From: an uncultured Draconibacterium sp. | GTDB lineage: Bacteria > Bacteroidota > Bacteroidia > Bacteroidales > Prolixibacteraceae | Direction of reading: 5' to 3' | Assembly: GCA_947492175.1 (NCBI GenBank) | Contig: CANLMQ010000016.1 | Span: 62,001-126,000 of the forward strand | Length of the DNA: 64,000 nucleotides | In this document: positions 36,250 through 47,200 of the stretch, in pieces | Layout of the letters: each line of letters opens with the position of its first letter | Numbering within the stretch: position 1 is the stretch's first letter | Notes under the pieces: generated by a model | The model's input: only the letters and a program-made list of their open reading frames with translations | Told to the model about the DNA's origin: nothing | Databases searched by the model: none | Program-made: the position numbers and the translations under genes

Positions 36250-36432
36250 ATTTTGGTGTCACAATTCCGCAACTTTGGAAGCGTGGTGAAAAGGGAATCA
36301 GGTGAAAATCCTGAACAGACCCGCTGCTGTAAGCTCCGCCAAAGTCTTTGAACAATACTCAAAACCACTGTCCGTAAAAAAGGACGGGAAGGGCGTTTCA
36401 AAGATGGAGTAAGTCAGAAGACCTGCCAGAAT
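36250..36432 (+). promoter_or_regulatory. cobalamin (adenosylcobalamin-type) riboswitch
   Basis: The stretch has the conserved core GGGAA...GGTGAAAATCC...ACAGACCCGCTGCTGTAA (36293-36331) and a B12-box variant AAGTCAGAAGACCTGCC at 36411-36427. The ends ATTTTGG (36250-36256) and CCAGAAT (36426-36432) can pair as the closing stem with one G-U. In known cases cobalamin binding shuts off expression of B12 uptake genes. Here it lies 134 bases upstream of the TonB receptor start. Confidence 0.93.
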
Positions 36433-36566
36433 GTATAGTTAAAGGCTTTCGAGGAATAAAAGCCGGAGACAAACAAAGGCAGGAACTCAGATTTTTGCTC
36501 AACGTTTATCCCGACATTTTGATTTTCGAGGGCTGTTTTGATTGGGAAATTAAAAATGGCTTTCTT

Positions 36567-38555
36567 ATGTTTTATTTTAAGCTTTTGGGGTTAGTAGCAT
36601 TGTTTGCGATAACAACCAGTGCATTTTCACAAAGCAAATTAGATAGCGTTCAGCGGATTGATGAAGTAACGGTGGTTGCTAATCGCTTTAAAGAAATAAT
36701 TCCCGCCCAAACCTTAAAAGGAAAGGAACTGGAACAATTAAACAGCTTTTCAGTTGCTGATGCCATCCGCTTTTTTTCAGGTGTTCAAATTAAAGATTAT
36801 GGTGGAGTTGGCGGTATAAAAACGGTCAATATACGTAGTATGGGTACCAACCACATGGGGGTATTTTATAACGGTATCCAACTTGGGAATGCACAAAATG
36901 GTCAGATTGATTTAGGAAAATTTTCGTTGGAAAATATAGAAGAGATTTCTTTGTACAACGGTCAGAAAAGCAAGATATTCCAGTCGGCCAAAGAGTTTGG
37001 TTCGGCAGGGAGCATTTACCTAACAACCAAACGCCCCCGCTTTGAAAAAGGGAAGGACACGAATATTAAAGCTGCCCTGCGCACGGGTTCTTTTGGGCTG
37101 TTTAATCCCTCGCTTCTTTATGAGTACAAAATCAGCGAAAAAATTAATACAAGCTTTAGTGCCGAATGGATTAATGCCAATGGGAAATATAAATTCCGCT
37201 ACCGCCGTGTTACGCCATCGGGAGAATTGGCTTATGACACCACTGCCATCCGGCAAAACGGAGATATTGATGCCGTTCGTATGGAAGGAAGCCTTAATGG
37301 CTATTTGCCATCGGGCATGTGGAAAGTTCAGGTATATCATTATGCTTCTGAACGTGGAATACCAGGTGCTATTGTAAATAATGTATGGCGTAATGGCGAG
37401 CGTTTATGGGATAACAACTCTTTTATACAGGGCGTTTATCAGCAGGATTTAACTCAAAAGCTCGGTTCTAAAATAAACCTGAAATATGCCACCGACCTTA
37501 CACATTATATCAACAACGACGATAAGCTGATACATGTGGATAACAAATACAAGCAGAAAGAACTCTATTTTTCGTGGGCTAATAAATATGCTTTACGCAG
37601 GAACTGGGATATTTCTGCTGCTTACGATTTCCAGTGGAATGGGCTTTCCGAATTTGTTGATGTTTCCAGAACTACGCATTGGCTGTCGGCTGCCACGGCT
37701 TTTACCATGGCCAACCATTTAAAAATACAAGCCAGTATTTTAGGTACTTTGGTTAACGAAGAAAACCGGCAGCGCGACTCTGTGCCCAATAAACAGGTAT
37801 TAACTCCGGCAGTATTCTTATCTTATCAACCTTTTAAAAAACAGGGACTTGTGTTTCGTGCTTTTTACAAGAAATCGTTTCGTATGCCCACCTTTAACGA
37901 TTTGTATTATACCGACATGGGAAATGCCTTTCTTCGACCCGAATATGCCGAACAATATAACGTAGGCGTTGTATATGACATTACACGAAAAAAGCGCCTG
38001 CTGGAATCATTCCATGTTGGAGTTGATGCTTATTACAACTATGTAAAAGATAAAATAGTTGCTTACCCCAAAGGACAGCAATTTCGCTGGACGATGCTAA
38101 ATCTTGGCGAAGTGGATATTCGGGGAATAGACCTGACAACAATGGCAACATTTTTTCTTGGCGAAGAGTGGAGATTAACCGGGAAGTTGCAATATACGTA
38201 CCAGGAAGCCATCGATATTACAAATCCTGCAGATACTTATTACCGTCATCAAATTCCCTATATCCCCTGGCATAGCGGTTCGGCAATTGCTATGCTTAGC
38301 CGGAAAAACTGGTCGATAAATTACAGTTTTATTTATGTAGGCGAACGTTATAATCAGCAGGAAAATATCCGCTACAATTATACCCAGCCCTGGTATACCA
38401 GCGATGTTTCGTTTTCAAGGTTTGTGAAGGCGAAGTCTTTTTTAATGAAATTATCTGCTGAAATAAATAACCTGCTGAGTCAGGATTACGATGTGATACT
38501 TAATTATCCGATGCCTAAACGAAATTATCGTTTTCGCGTGAGTATAGAAATCTGA
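36567..38555 (+). CDS. btuB: BtuB-like TonB-dependent vitamin B12 receptor
   Basis: The ATG at 36567 is preferred, as it gives a clean signal peptide (LLGLVALFAITTSAFSQ); the frame is open further upstream from a TTG in the riboswitch leader. The product has 662 residues. A plug domain follows the signal (IDEVTVVANRFKEIIPAQ; VADAIRFFSGVQIKDYGG; VNIRSMGTNHMGVFYNG), then a 22-strand-type outer-membrane barrel with a TonB-receptor end (YDVILNYPMPKRNYRFRVSIEI). The cobalamin riboswitch directly upstream and the B12-binding-type propeller lipoprotein directly downstream make cobalamin or a related corrinoid the likely cargo. Confidence 0.88.
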   Translation: MFYFKLLGLVALFAITTSAFSQSKLDSVQRIDEVTVVANRFKEIIPAQTLKGKELEQLNSFSVADAIRFFSGVQIKDYGGVGGIKTVNIRSMGTNHMGVFYNGIQLGNAQNGQIDLGKFSLENIEEISLYNGQKSKIFQSAKEFGSAGSIYLTTKRPRFEKGKDTNIKAALRTGSFGLFNPSLLYEYKISEKINTSFSAEWINANGKYKFRYRRVTPSGELAYDTTAIRQNGDIDAVRMEGSLNGYLPSGMWKVQVYHYASERGIPGAIVNNVWRNGERLWDNNSFIQGVYQQDLTQKLGSKINLKYATDLTHYINNDDKLIHVDNKYKQKELYFSWANKYALRRNWDISAAYDFQWNGLSEFVDVSRTTHWLSAATAFTMANHLKIQASILGTLVNEENRQRDSVPNKQVLTPAVFLSYQPFKKQGLVFRAFYKKSFRMPTFNDLYYTDMGNAFLRPEYAEQYNVGVVYDITRKKRLLESFHVGVDAYYNYVKDKIVAYPKGQQFRWTMLNLGEVDIRGIDLTTMATFFLGEEWRLTGKLQYTYQEAIDITNPADTYYRHQIPYIPWHSGSAIAMLSRKNWSINYSFIYVGERYNQQENIRYNYTQPWYTSDVSFSRFVKAKSFLMKLSAEINNLLSQDYDVILNYPMPKRNYRFRVSIEI

Positions 38556-38566
38556 ATATTAACAGG

Positions 38567-39718
38567 ATGAACAGGTTTGTTTTTATATTACTTTTTTCAT
38601 TGCTGCTGTACGCTTGTCGTAAAGATGAGCTAGTGGTTCCAACAGAATACGATGTTTTGCCTATGGAGTTGAATCCCGATTCTAATCCGCTTGGGATGTA
38701 TGTTTTGAACGAGGGAAATATGGGAAGCAATAAAGCCTCGATTGATTTTGTTGATTTTCGTAATGCTTACTATGTGCGAAACCTGTATGCCGAAAGAAAT
38801 CCGAACATTATTAAAGAATTGGGTGATGTTGGGAACGACATTCAGATTTACGGAAACAAATTATATGCAGTAATCAACTGTTCGCACAAAGTAGAAGTTA
38901 TGGATGCCGAAACAGGAAAGCGAATTGGGCAGATAGACATACCCAATTGCCGTTACATCCGCTTTTCGCGGGGCAATGCCTACGTTTCTGCTTACGTTGG
39001 TCCGGTTGCAATTGACCCGGATGCACAACTGGGAGCTGTTTATCGCATCGATACAACATCGTTACAGGTTACCGGAAAGGTTGCAGTTGGTTACCAGCCT
39101 GACGAGCTGGAGGTGATGGGGGAATATATTTATGTAGCCAATTCTGGCGGTTACCGGGTTCCAAACTACGACTATACCATTTCGGTAGTAGAAATGTATG
39201 CCATGAAACAGGTGCAGAAAATACCTGTAGGCATTAATCTGCATCGCCTGCGTAAAGATAAATACGGCAAACTGTGGGTGTCATCACGAGGGGATTACAA
39301 TACAATTGCTTCCCGCCTTTTTGTATTGGAGCGTAAACATCAAAATTCAAACGAAATGGTTGTAACCGATACCCTTGATATTCCGTGTAGCAATATGTGT
39401 ATCCAGGGCGATTCGCTTTATTTCTACAGCACAGAGTGGAATAAACAAAGCGAAGAGAACACAATTTCGTATGGAATCATCAATGTAAAAACAAAAGAGC
39501 TGCTTACCGACCATTTTATTACCGATGGAACAGAGAAAGATATAACCATACCGTATGGTTTACAAATCAATCCAGCCAATGGCGATATTTATGTAACTGA
39601 TGCCAAAAATTATGTTTCCAGCGGGGTTGTACATTGTTACAACCGCAACGGAAAACGCAAGTGGAGTGTACGGGCAGGCGATATTCCTGCGCACATGGTT
39701 TTTCTGTTTAAAAATTAA
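38567..39718 (+). CDS. btuG: BtuG-like YncE-type beta-propeller lipoprotein
   Basis: The 383-residue protein has a lipobox (LLLYACRK). Repeated blade-like segments (GNDIQIYGNKLYAVINCSHKVEVMD; LGAVYRIDTTSLQVTGKVAVG; NYDYTISVVEMYAMKQVQKIPVG) show a YncE-like seven-bladed propeller. In Bacteroides, BtuG is a surface propeller lipoprotein that binds cobalamin with very high affinity and delivers it to BtuB. The gene begins 11 bases after the receptor gene under the same riboswitch. The family is clear, and B12 binding is inferred from context. Confidence 0.8.
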   Translation: MNRFVFILLFSLLLYACRKDELVVPTEYDVLPMELNPDSNPLGMYVLNEGNMGSNKASIDFVDFRNAYYVRNLYAERNPNIIKELGDVGNDIQIYGNKLYAVINCSHKVEVMDAETGKRIGQIDIPNCRYIRFSRGNAYVSAYVGPVAIDPDAQLGAVYRIDTTSLQVTGKVAVGYQPDELEVMGEYIYVANSGGYRVPNYDYTISVVEMYAMKQVQKIPVGINLHRLRKDKYGKLWVSSRGDYNTIASRLFVLERKHQNSNEMVVTDTLDIPCSNMCIQGDSLYFYSTEWNKQSEENTISYGIINVKTKELLTDHFITDGTEKDITIPYGLQINPANGDIYVTDAKNYVSSGVVHCYNRNGKRKWSVRAGDIPAHMVFLFKN

Positions 39719-39722
39719 GCCA

Positions 39723-40946
39723 ATGAAGAAACTAATACCTATTCTGTCTTTCATTTTTCTTTTATTCTCGTGCAACCAGGAGATTCCGATGGTTAATTTG
39801 GGAATAGACGATGTTTATACCGTTGAACGGATGAAAAAAATCATCCTTCATCCCGAATTCCCGGGAGAGTGCGAGTGGAGCATGCAGGATGTGAACGGAC
39901 AGGATTCAATTGTTTCTACTGAGCGTGATTATATTTTTCTCGCCGGGAATCCGGGGAAATACTTTTTGAAACTTAATATAATCGATTCTGAAAATCCTGT
40001 AGAGCACTTGGTGCAAATTGTGGTTTGGGAAGAGCAGGTGGCATACAGCCGCTACATTTCCCGCGTTTTTGAATATTGTCCTGCCCCCGGTCAGTTTGTT
40101 AACACCATGCCTGAATACGAAGAAGGAGATACCGGAGAAAACATGCGAAAGAAAGCGCAGGAAAGCATTTCCGGGAAAAACGATGTGATGGTTTCATTGG
40201 GAGGATTTGGCGGTTACATAACTTTTGGCTTCGACCACACTGTTGTTAATGTTACAGGGGAAAATGACTTTAAAATCAGGGGGAATTCCTTTTATGCCGC
40301 CTCTAATCCCAATCCCGATGCTCCTGCCGAAGGGGGCAGTTGTGAACCGGGAATTGTAATGGTTTCATTGGACCGCAATAATAACGGTATTCCGGATGAT
40401 GACTGGTACGAACTGCATGGAAGTGAATATTACAAACCTGAAACCAAACATAGTTACGAAATCACTTATTATAGGCCTACTCCGGGCAAACAAGCAACTC
40501 CCCGGCCCAATAGTCCTATTTCCGATACAACATATATCGGTTGGATTGACAATCGGGGAGGAAAAGGTTACATGGCTAAAAATGTATATCACAAACAGGA
40601 CTATTTCCCGAAGTGGTTGGATGCCGGCCAGCTAACTTTTAAGGGCACAATTATTCCCAACAATGCTGTAGACGAAAGTAGAAACGAATCATACTATGTA
40701 CAGTATGCCTATCCCTGGGGATATGTTGATAATCATCCAAATGAATATGAGGATAAAATAAGTTTCGATATAGACTGGGCAGTTGATGAAAGCGGAAATG
40801 CAGTGCAATTGCCGGGAGTCGACTTTATTCGCGTTTATACCGGTGTAAACCAACAGTGTGGCTGGCTGGGAGAAACCTCTACAGAACTCGCCCGGGCAGA
40901 AGATTTACACGTTTCGGAATCAATCGTAGAATTACCTAACCCGTAA
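39723..40946 (+). CDS. lipoprotein with a conserved surface module carrying a Ca-loop-like motif
   Basis: The start at 39723 follows the previous stop by four bases and gives a lipoprotein signal (FIFLLFSC). The 407-residue product has a short PKD-like N-terminal part and then a module with YISRVFEYCPAPGQFVN, VSLGGFGGYITFGFD and IRGNSFYAA. A loop DRNNNGIPDDDWYE begins at Asp217; it resembles a calcium-binding loop. The same module is present in the giant protein at 44242. A role in B12 capture, perhaps like BtuH of Bacteroides, is suggested by the riboswitch locus but is not shown by sequence. Confidence 0.6.
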   Translation: MKKLIPILSFIFLLFSCNQEIPMVNLGIDDVYTVERMKKIILHPEFPGECEWSMQDVNGQDSIVSTERDYIFLAGNPGKYFLKLNIIDSENPVEHLVQIVVWEEQVAYSRYISRVFEYCPAPGQFVNTMPEYEEGDTGENMRKKAQESISGKNDVMVSLGGFGGYITFGFDHTVVNVTGENDFKIRGNSFYAASNPNPDAPAEGGSCEPGIVMVSLDRNNNGIPDDDWYELHGSEYYKPETKHSYEITYYRPTPGKQATPRPNSPISDTTYIGWIDNRGGKGYMAKNVYHKQDYFPKWLDAGQLTFKGTIIPNNAVDESRNESYYVQYAYPWGYVDNHPNEYEDKISFDIDWAVDESGNAVQLPGVDFIRVYTGVNQQCGWLGETSTELARAEDLHVSESIVELPNP

Positions 40947-40957
40947 AATATATAATT

Positions 40958-43900
40958 ATGAATATAAAAAAGCTATTGATTTGTAGTATTCTCTGGTCTG
41001 CTTTTTTTTCTGCAGCAGCTCAAACCACAGAATACTCCAATGGGGTGTTTATTCTCAATGAAGATTGGTTTGGGCACAACAACAGTACGATAAATTTTTT
41101 AAATCCCCGGGAAGGAGAATTCGATTATCTTATTCTCCAGGGAAATACTGACAATGAGGGTTTATCTCTTGGTTGCACTGCTCAGTATGGAACAGTATAT
41201 GGCGACAATCTTTATATAATGTCGAAACAGGATCAGGATTCGGGCGAAACCCAGGCGATTAGGGGGGGGCGTATTATTGTGGCAGATGCAAAAACGCTGA
41301 AAGTAAAAAAGAGAATCCCTGTTATTTTTGAAATTAGTGGGAAATCAGCCGCCGACGGACGTTGCTTTGTTGGAGTGAACGAGAATAAAGGTTATGTGGG
41401 GACATCCAATGGAATCTTTATTCTAAACCTTAATAATTTTGAAATCGGAAGTAGGATTGCCGGCACTGAGAATCCTCTGATTACAGGGAATGAAAGCAAT
41501 GCCAATGGAGAAGGTCCATTGTACCGTAATCAAATTGGGATGATGTGCCGGACTTCGGATTATGTATTTGCTATCCAACAGGACAAGGGGGTGTTGGTTA
41601 TCGATCCCGAGAAAGATTCTGTTGTAAAAGTCATTAGAGGGTGCTTTAGTACTCTTACACAAAGCAAGGATGGCACAGTTTGGGTAGGAAAAAATACGAA
41701 TGTAAGCTATCAGGAATATCCTTATGGAACTGTTGGAGAGCATTGGGATGGTAACCAACTGCTAAAAATCAATCCTTATACTTTAGCTACTGAAACGGTG
41801 AATATGAGTGGTGGTGCCGGTATTAACCAAACCTGGTATGCATGGACAGCCGGCTCGCTATGTGCCAGTACTAAAGAGAATGTGCTTTATTTTGCTTATA
41901 ATGAAAGCGACTGGAACTGGTTTACCACTTCTAAAATGTATCGTTATGATATTGATAGCAATGAGTTTTCGCTGATATATAACAGTGAAGACGAAGAACG
42001 CTACTTTTATGGTGCAAGCCTTCGAATCAATCCTTTGGACGATAAGATATATGCCGCTTTATATCTGGATAACATCAATCAAACTTATTTTATATACCAA
42101 TTAGATAATACTGGGAATTTATTAAAAGTATTTGAACCCATTAAACGCTACTGGTTTCCGGCCATGTTTATTTTTCCCGATAAACGGACGCCTGCAGTTT
42201 CAGAATTTTCACAGATTACTCTTGAAAATACACAATCCGTTACTGTTGATTTAAGAAATATGGCAAGCGACCGGGATAATCTGTCGGCAGCTATAACCAA
42301 AAGGATTATGGCAAATGATAATGAAAATATTCTTTCGGCTGTTGTAAAAAATGACAAATTAACGCTTACCGCAAAAGAGGAAAAATCGGGAACAGCCCGT
42401 GTTACTGTGCGGTTTAATTCGAATGGAAAAATTGTTGATCGGGTACAGGAAGTTGTGGTTTCAACCATGTCAGAGAGCGATAATGCTGCCCCGGCAGCTC
42501 CGGAAAATTTCGCTGCTGTGCCGGCCGAAACAAGTATTGCCCTTTTGTGGACCGCTTCAACCGACAATGTGGGTGTGGCCGGTTACAATGTTTATCTCGA
42601 TGGGGAATCGATTAAAACGGTAACAGAAGCAAATTTCACAGTAAGTGGTTTGTCTTCATCAACAGAATATACCCTGGAAGTGGAAGCTTTCGACGCAGCA
42701 GGCAACAAATCAGCAAAAGCAAAGCTGACAGTTTCAACCACCGACGAAACTGTTCCGTCGATACCAACCGACTTTACTGCCGTGCCGGTCGAAACAAGTA
42801 TTGCCCTTTCATGGACCGCCTCGACCGATAATGTGGGCGTGGCCGGTTATGTTGTTTATCTTGATGGCAATTCAATTAAAACAGTTACGGAAACAAGTTT
42901 TGTAATAAGCGGATTATCTTCGGAAACAGAATATACTCTTGAAGTAGAGGCTTTTGATGCAGCAGGCAACAAATCAGCCAAAGCAAAGCTGACAGTTTCA
43001 ACCACTGCTCCTGCTGCCGATGAGGTTGCACCTTCGGCACCGGGAGATCTTGCTGCCGAGCCAGCCGAAACAAGTATTGCTTTGTCGTGGACAGCTTCAA
43101 CCGATAATGTGGGCGTGGCCGGTTACAATGTTTATCAGAATGGTGAATCAATTGAAACGGTAACAGAAACAAATTTCACAGTAAGTGGTTTGTCTTCATC
43201 AACAGAATATACTTTCGAAGTAGAGGCTTTTGATGCGGCAGGTAACAAATCCGTAAAAGCAAAGCTGACAGTTTCAACCACTGCACCTGCTGCCGATGAG
43301 GTTGCACCTTCAGCACCGGAAAATCTTGTTGCCGAGCCGGCCGAAACAAGTATTGCCCTTTCGTGGACCGCCTCAACCGACAATGTGGGCGTGGCCGGTT
43401 ATGTTGTTTATCTCGATGGCAATTCAATTAAAACAGTTACTGAAACAAGCTTTGTAATAAGCGGATTATCTCCGGAAACAGAATATACCTTGGAAGTGGA
43501 AGCTTTTGATGCTGCAGGCAACAAATCAGCAAAATCAGCAATAATTGTTTTAACTGTTGATAAAACAGCTCCGACGATACCGGCGGACCTTACTGTCGTT
43601 CCTGCTGAAACAAGCATTGCCCTGTCATGGACAGCCTCTATGGATAATGTGGGAGTAACCGGTTATAATGTGTATGTAGGTGATGGCTTGTACGGAACAA
43701 CTTCCGAAACCAGTTATACGCTGACCGGGCTGGATGCCGCGACAGAATACCAAATCGGCGTGGAAGCAGTAGATGCCGCCGGGAATAAATCCGGGAAAGC
43801 AACTGTTACGCAAAGTACGCTAATAACCGGAATGGAAGCATTGAGTGAAAATGAACTAAAAGTTTATCCCAACCCGTTCACTTCTTTTATTGTAATAGAA

Positions 43901-44071
43901 GCAACAATGAATGAAGAGGCGACAATTTGCAATATTTACGGGCAGGTAGTGCTACAGATAAGCTTGAATGCAGGAGTTAACCAAATTGATGTATCGGGCT
44001 TAAAAGAAGGGATTTATCTGCTTAAGTGTGGTTCGAATTCTTTTAAAATTATAAAACAGATTAACAATTAA
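40958..44071 (+). CDS. T9SS-secreted beta-propeller protein with five fibronectin type III repeats
   Basis: This 1037-residue protein has a signal peptide (to about residue 22, AAAQ). Residues about 25-405 form a YncE/DUF5074-like propeller like that of the BtuG-type protein. A linker domain follows. At about residues 508-955 there are five fibronectin type III repeats, four of them nearly identical (PAETSIALSWTAS; NVGVAGY; EVEAFDAAGNKS). The end (LKVYPNPFTSFIVIEA ... KEGIYLLKCGSNSFKIIK) is a typical type A T9SS sorting domain, so the protein should be exported and placed on the surface. It lies 11 bases downstream of the lipoprotein gene, in the B12 cluster. Confidence 0.85.
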   Translation: MNIKKLLICSILWSAFFSAAAQTTEYSNGVFILNEDWFGHNNSTINFLNPREGEFDYLILQGNTDNEGLSLGCTAQYGTVYGDNLYIMSKQDQDSGETQAIRGGRIIVADAKTLKVKKRIPVIFEISGKSAADGRCFVGVNENKGYVGTSNGIFILNLNNFEIGSRIAGTENPLITGNESNANGEGPLYRNQIGMMCRTSDYVFAIQQDKGVLVIDPEKDSVVKVIRGCFSTLTQSKDGTVWVGKNTNVSYQEYPYGTVGEHWDGNQLLKINPYTLATETVNMSGGAGINQTWYAWTAGSLCASTKENVLYFAYNESDWNWFTTSKMYRYDIDSNEFSLIYNSEDEERYFYGASLRINPLDDKIYAALYLDNINQTYFIYQLDNTGNLLKVFEPIKRYWFPAMFIFPDKRTPAVSEFSQITLENTQSVTVDLRNMASDRDNLSAAITKRIMANDNENILSAVVKNDKLTLTAKEEKSGTARVTVRFNSNGKIVDRVQEVVVSTMSESDNAAPAAPENFAAVPAETSIALLWTASTDNVGVAGYNVYLDGESIKTVTEANFTVSGLSSSTEYTLEVEAFDAAGNKSAKAKLTVSTTDETVPSIPTDFTAVPVETSIALSWTASTDNVGVAGYVVYLDGNSIKTVTETSFVISGLSSETEYTLEVEAFDAAGNKSAKAKLTVSTTAPAADEVAPSAPGDLAAEPAETSIALSWTASTDNVGVAGYNVYQNGESIETVTETNFTVSGLSSSTEYTFEVEAFDAAGNKSVKAKLTVSTTAPAADEVAPSAPENLVAEPAETSIALSWTASTDNVGVAGYVVYLDGNSIKTVTETSFVISGLSPETEYTLEVEAFDAAGNKSAKSAIIVLTVDKTAPTIPADLTVVPAETSIALSWTASMDNVGVTGYNVYVGDGLYGTTSETSYTLTGLDAATEYQIGVEAVDAAGNKSGKATVTQSTLITGMEALSENELKVYPNPFTSFIVIEATMNEEATICNIYGQVVLQISLNAGVNQIDVSGLKEGIYLLKCGSNSFKIIKQINN
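42490..43830 (+). repeat. tandem fibronectin-III repeats with high DNA identity
   Basis: Five units of about 255-285 bases lie in tandem, encoding the FN3 array of the propeller protein. Blocks such as CTGACAGTTTCAACCAC and the bases coding for ETSIALSWTASTDNVG recur almost unchanged. This suggests recent amplification or gene conversion. Confidence 0.8.
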
Positions 44072-44168
44072 AATGATGATGGAATTATTTTTCGGAATAT
44101 ACGGATTTGCGCATTGCAAATTACCGGCTTAAAACATTTTGTATCCATATAGAAGTTTACAATAAAAG

Positions 44169-44204
44169 GGAACGGTAGCGTTCGCCAAAACTTTCTACCG
44201 TTCC
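44169..44204 (+). promoter_or_regulatory. perfect 10-bp stem-loop in the leader of the giant T9SS protein
   Basis: GGAACGGTAG (44169-44178) and CTACCGTTCC (44195-44204) pair perfectly around a 16-base loop. The 3' side is followed by TGATTTGC, not a T run, so it is a poor terminator. It may be an mRNA 5' structure, an operator, or processing site between the two large genes. Confidence 0.5.
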
Positions 44205-44241
44205 TGATTTGCAATACCATTTAAAAATTAAAAATAGTATC

Positions 44242-47200
44242 ATGAAACAAAAGTACTTTTTTTCATTGGTTTGTTTGTGCTTTTTGCTGGCAAGCCAACT
44301 TAGTAGGGGACAATCGTTTTCCCATAAAAGCAACAAAGAGATTAACCGAGTCCGAAGTACCTATGAGTTTAAAAAAGCGTTAGGCTTTAAGGATTTGTTT
44401 AATTACCCGGAAGGTTACGACACTAAGGCGGCAATTGCCGATAGTAGCAATGTAACCATTACATTTAATTCAACAGATGAAAGTCATTTGAAGTTTTTAG
44501 AATATCTCTATTCTAAATGGAGCGGTCAGTATTTTAAGTATATAATTCCTGCCGGAGCCTATGGAACAGACACCTTAACTGTTAGTGTCGATTATAATGG
44601 CGTTACTGCCAGGGCTTTGATTATTTCAAATATTACACCTACAGAAGTGAACGATGACTCTTATACTGTTGATATAGGGGAGACGTTGGAGATGAACCTT
44701 GTTAAGAATGACCAGCCTTCTGCGTATCTCAATAAATCAAGCCTTGAAATTCTTGGGAGTACAAACTTTGGGGCAATCACGAATAACAATGATGGGACAT
44801 TAACCTATGTTAATGAAGGTTCTACTTCAAACTATTCTTTTGAATATTTTAAGTATCGTATTGCTGATACGGACGGTAATTACGATACGGCAACAGTGAA
44901 AATAAATATCCACAAAAATGCTTATGCAAGCCGCGTTATTGAGTACATGCCTGCTCCTGGGCAGTTTACCAACGAATTTATCGGACAAAGTAATTCTGCA
45001 GAAAAAGTATTAGGCAAAAAAGGTGGTATGATAAGTCTCGGTGGTTTTGGCGGATATGTTATATTGGGTTTCGACCAACCAGTTTTCAATAATCCGCAAA
45101 ATCCTTACGGGGTAGATTTTTCTGTAAAAGGTAATTCTTTTGTCGCCCATTTATATGGTGTTTGGACAGAGCCTGCAGCAGTGCGGGTTATGAAAGACGT
45201 AAACGGTGACGGTATTCCCAACGACGGCGAGTGGTACGAATTGGCAGGTTCTGATTATTACATGAGCAGCACCAAGAAAAATGTAAAAATGACCTACTAT
45301 AATCCGCATTACGATAAGCGTTACACGGTTCCCTGGAAAACAAATAACGGAGAAAGCGGAGCGCTGTTGTCCAATGTCTTTCATCAACATTCTTATTATC
45401 CCGATCCATTTGATTTTGGCTGCAGCAAGGATTCAATTACCTATGAAGGGAATGTTATTAAAAGTACGCTCGATATGAGTACGCCAAGTTATATTGAGTT
45501 TTATCGTGCACCGATTTTTGGTTATTGCGACAGCCGGGGTAACAGCGCTGACCTGACGAAACCTCAAAATCCATATTTCCCGGATGAAAAAGGGAAGGCT
45601 GCCGACGGTTTCGATATTAGCTGGGCTGTTGACCGAAACGGGAATCATGTTGAATTGGATCAAATCGACTTTGTAAAAATATACACAGCAGGTAATGCCA
45701 ATGCCGGATGGTTGGGAGAATGGTCCTCGGAAGTATTGGGAGCAGCTATAACAACGCCTGACCCAGACTATGTTCAGCAAGATTATTATTTGAATTACAT
45801 TGGGATTACCCAGTTGAAAGTATTAAAAGGCCAAACCTGCCAGTTCGAGGGATTTTTGTTTAAAAATGGTCGTCCGGTAACAGAAGGAACGCAAAAGTGG
45901 TGGTTGAAAGACTCAGGAGTTGGGACAGTTGACAATACCGGGTTGTTTACTGCTGTTTCCAATGGAGAAACATGGTTGCATTTCTCGCAAAAAGAAGATA
46001 TTTCTGCCGATTCTATCCGGGTGCAGGTGGTTGAACTCGAAGGTGTTGTTATAGAAATGGAAGGAAACTCACCCCTTTCAGCTAAAAGTACCAGTCTGAT
46101 TGTTGGAGAAACTATCAGCATCACAGCTCAGGCTACAGATAACATTGGAAGTGTTTTAAACGGAAGTAAGTCGAACCGCTATGCTTATGAGACCTATACC
46201 TGGACAACTTCCAACTCCGAAATAGGAACAATTTACAACGGACTGTTTACCGGCAAAAAGGTTGGAAACACTATGGTGTACGCTCACTCCGACAGTAATC
46301 CGGAGTTGTCTGACTCGATTTTGGTTACCGTGAAAAAGGTGCCACAACTAAATCCGGTAAATAATCCGGTTAAAATATCGTATAACAATCCGGTAGGAGA
46401 GAAAACCAGCGGTGAGCTTTTTGCTACCGGAACAAATTCTACAACGTATCTCAATTCTGTTGTGTCGAAATACGGATTGGCAAAACCGGTTATTGAGAAA
46501 AATAAATTGAAGTGTAATTTTACTGAAGGAGTATACGGAAAAGATACACTGACATTTAATCTTACCTCTTATAAAAGGGATACTACCATAAGCGTTGCTT
46601 TTATTTATGAACCCGATGGATACGAAAAGGGAGAACAAATATTATATGTGAATAATGCATTAATTGCAAATCCCGGGAAATCATCACTAAACGCATACTC
46701 TCCCAACTTGGACGAAACAACTGTTATTGACGATCAATTTGATTCATATGCGATTAAAGATGTTCTTGTTGATGGCGCTTTTGCCTTTGTTTCAGGAGAT
46801 AACTTCTTGAACAAATACAACCTGTCGACGTACGAAAAAACAAATTCGGCAGACCTGGAAGGGATAGGAAATGGTGAGTTAGCCGTATACAATAACATCT
46901 TGTTGGTGGCAGGACAATCAAACCTTGCAATTTATTATAAATCGGATCTGACCTTGTGTAAAAATATAAACCTGTCAGGGAAAATACATAGTGTGCAAGT
47001 TGCAGGAGATAAGGCTTATGTTTTTCTTGCGAATGAAGCTTCCAATCAGTTGAATAGCGTGGCTGTTGTCGATTTGGTTCTGGGAACAGAGGAAAGCCGG
47101 ACCGCACTCTCTTCTGCGGGTATTATTCCTTCAACCACGCTTCACAAAGGAACTAAGTTCTATATTACAGGTACTCTCGCCGTATCAGGAAATACAGCCG

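Noticed and set aside
36495..36566. upstream extension of the TonB receptor from a TTG
   Set aside because: The extra 24 residues come before a clean signal peptide and lie in the riboswitch leader, so the ATG at 36567 is the better start.
42490..43830. regularly spaced repeats resembling a repeat array
   Set aside because: The repeats are coding FN3 domains of about 85 residues, not short CRISPR repeats with unique spacers; no cas genes are present.
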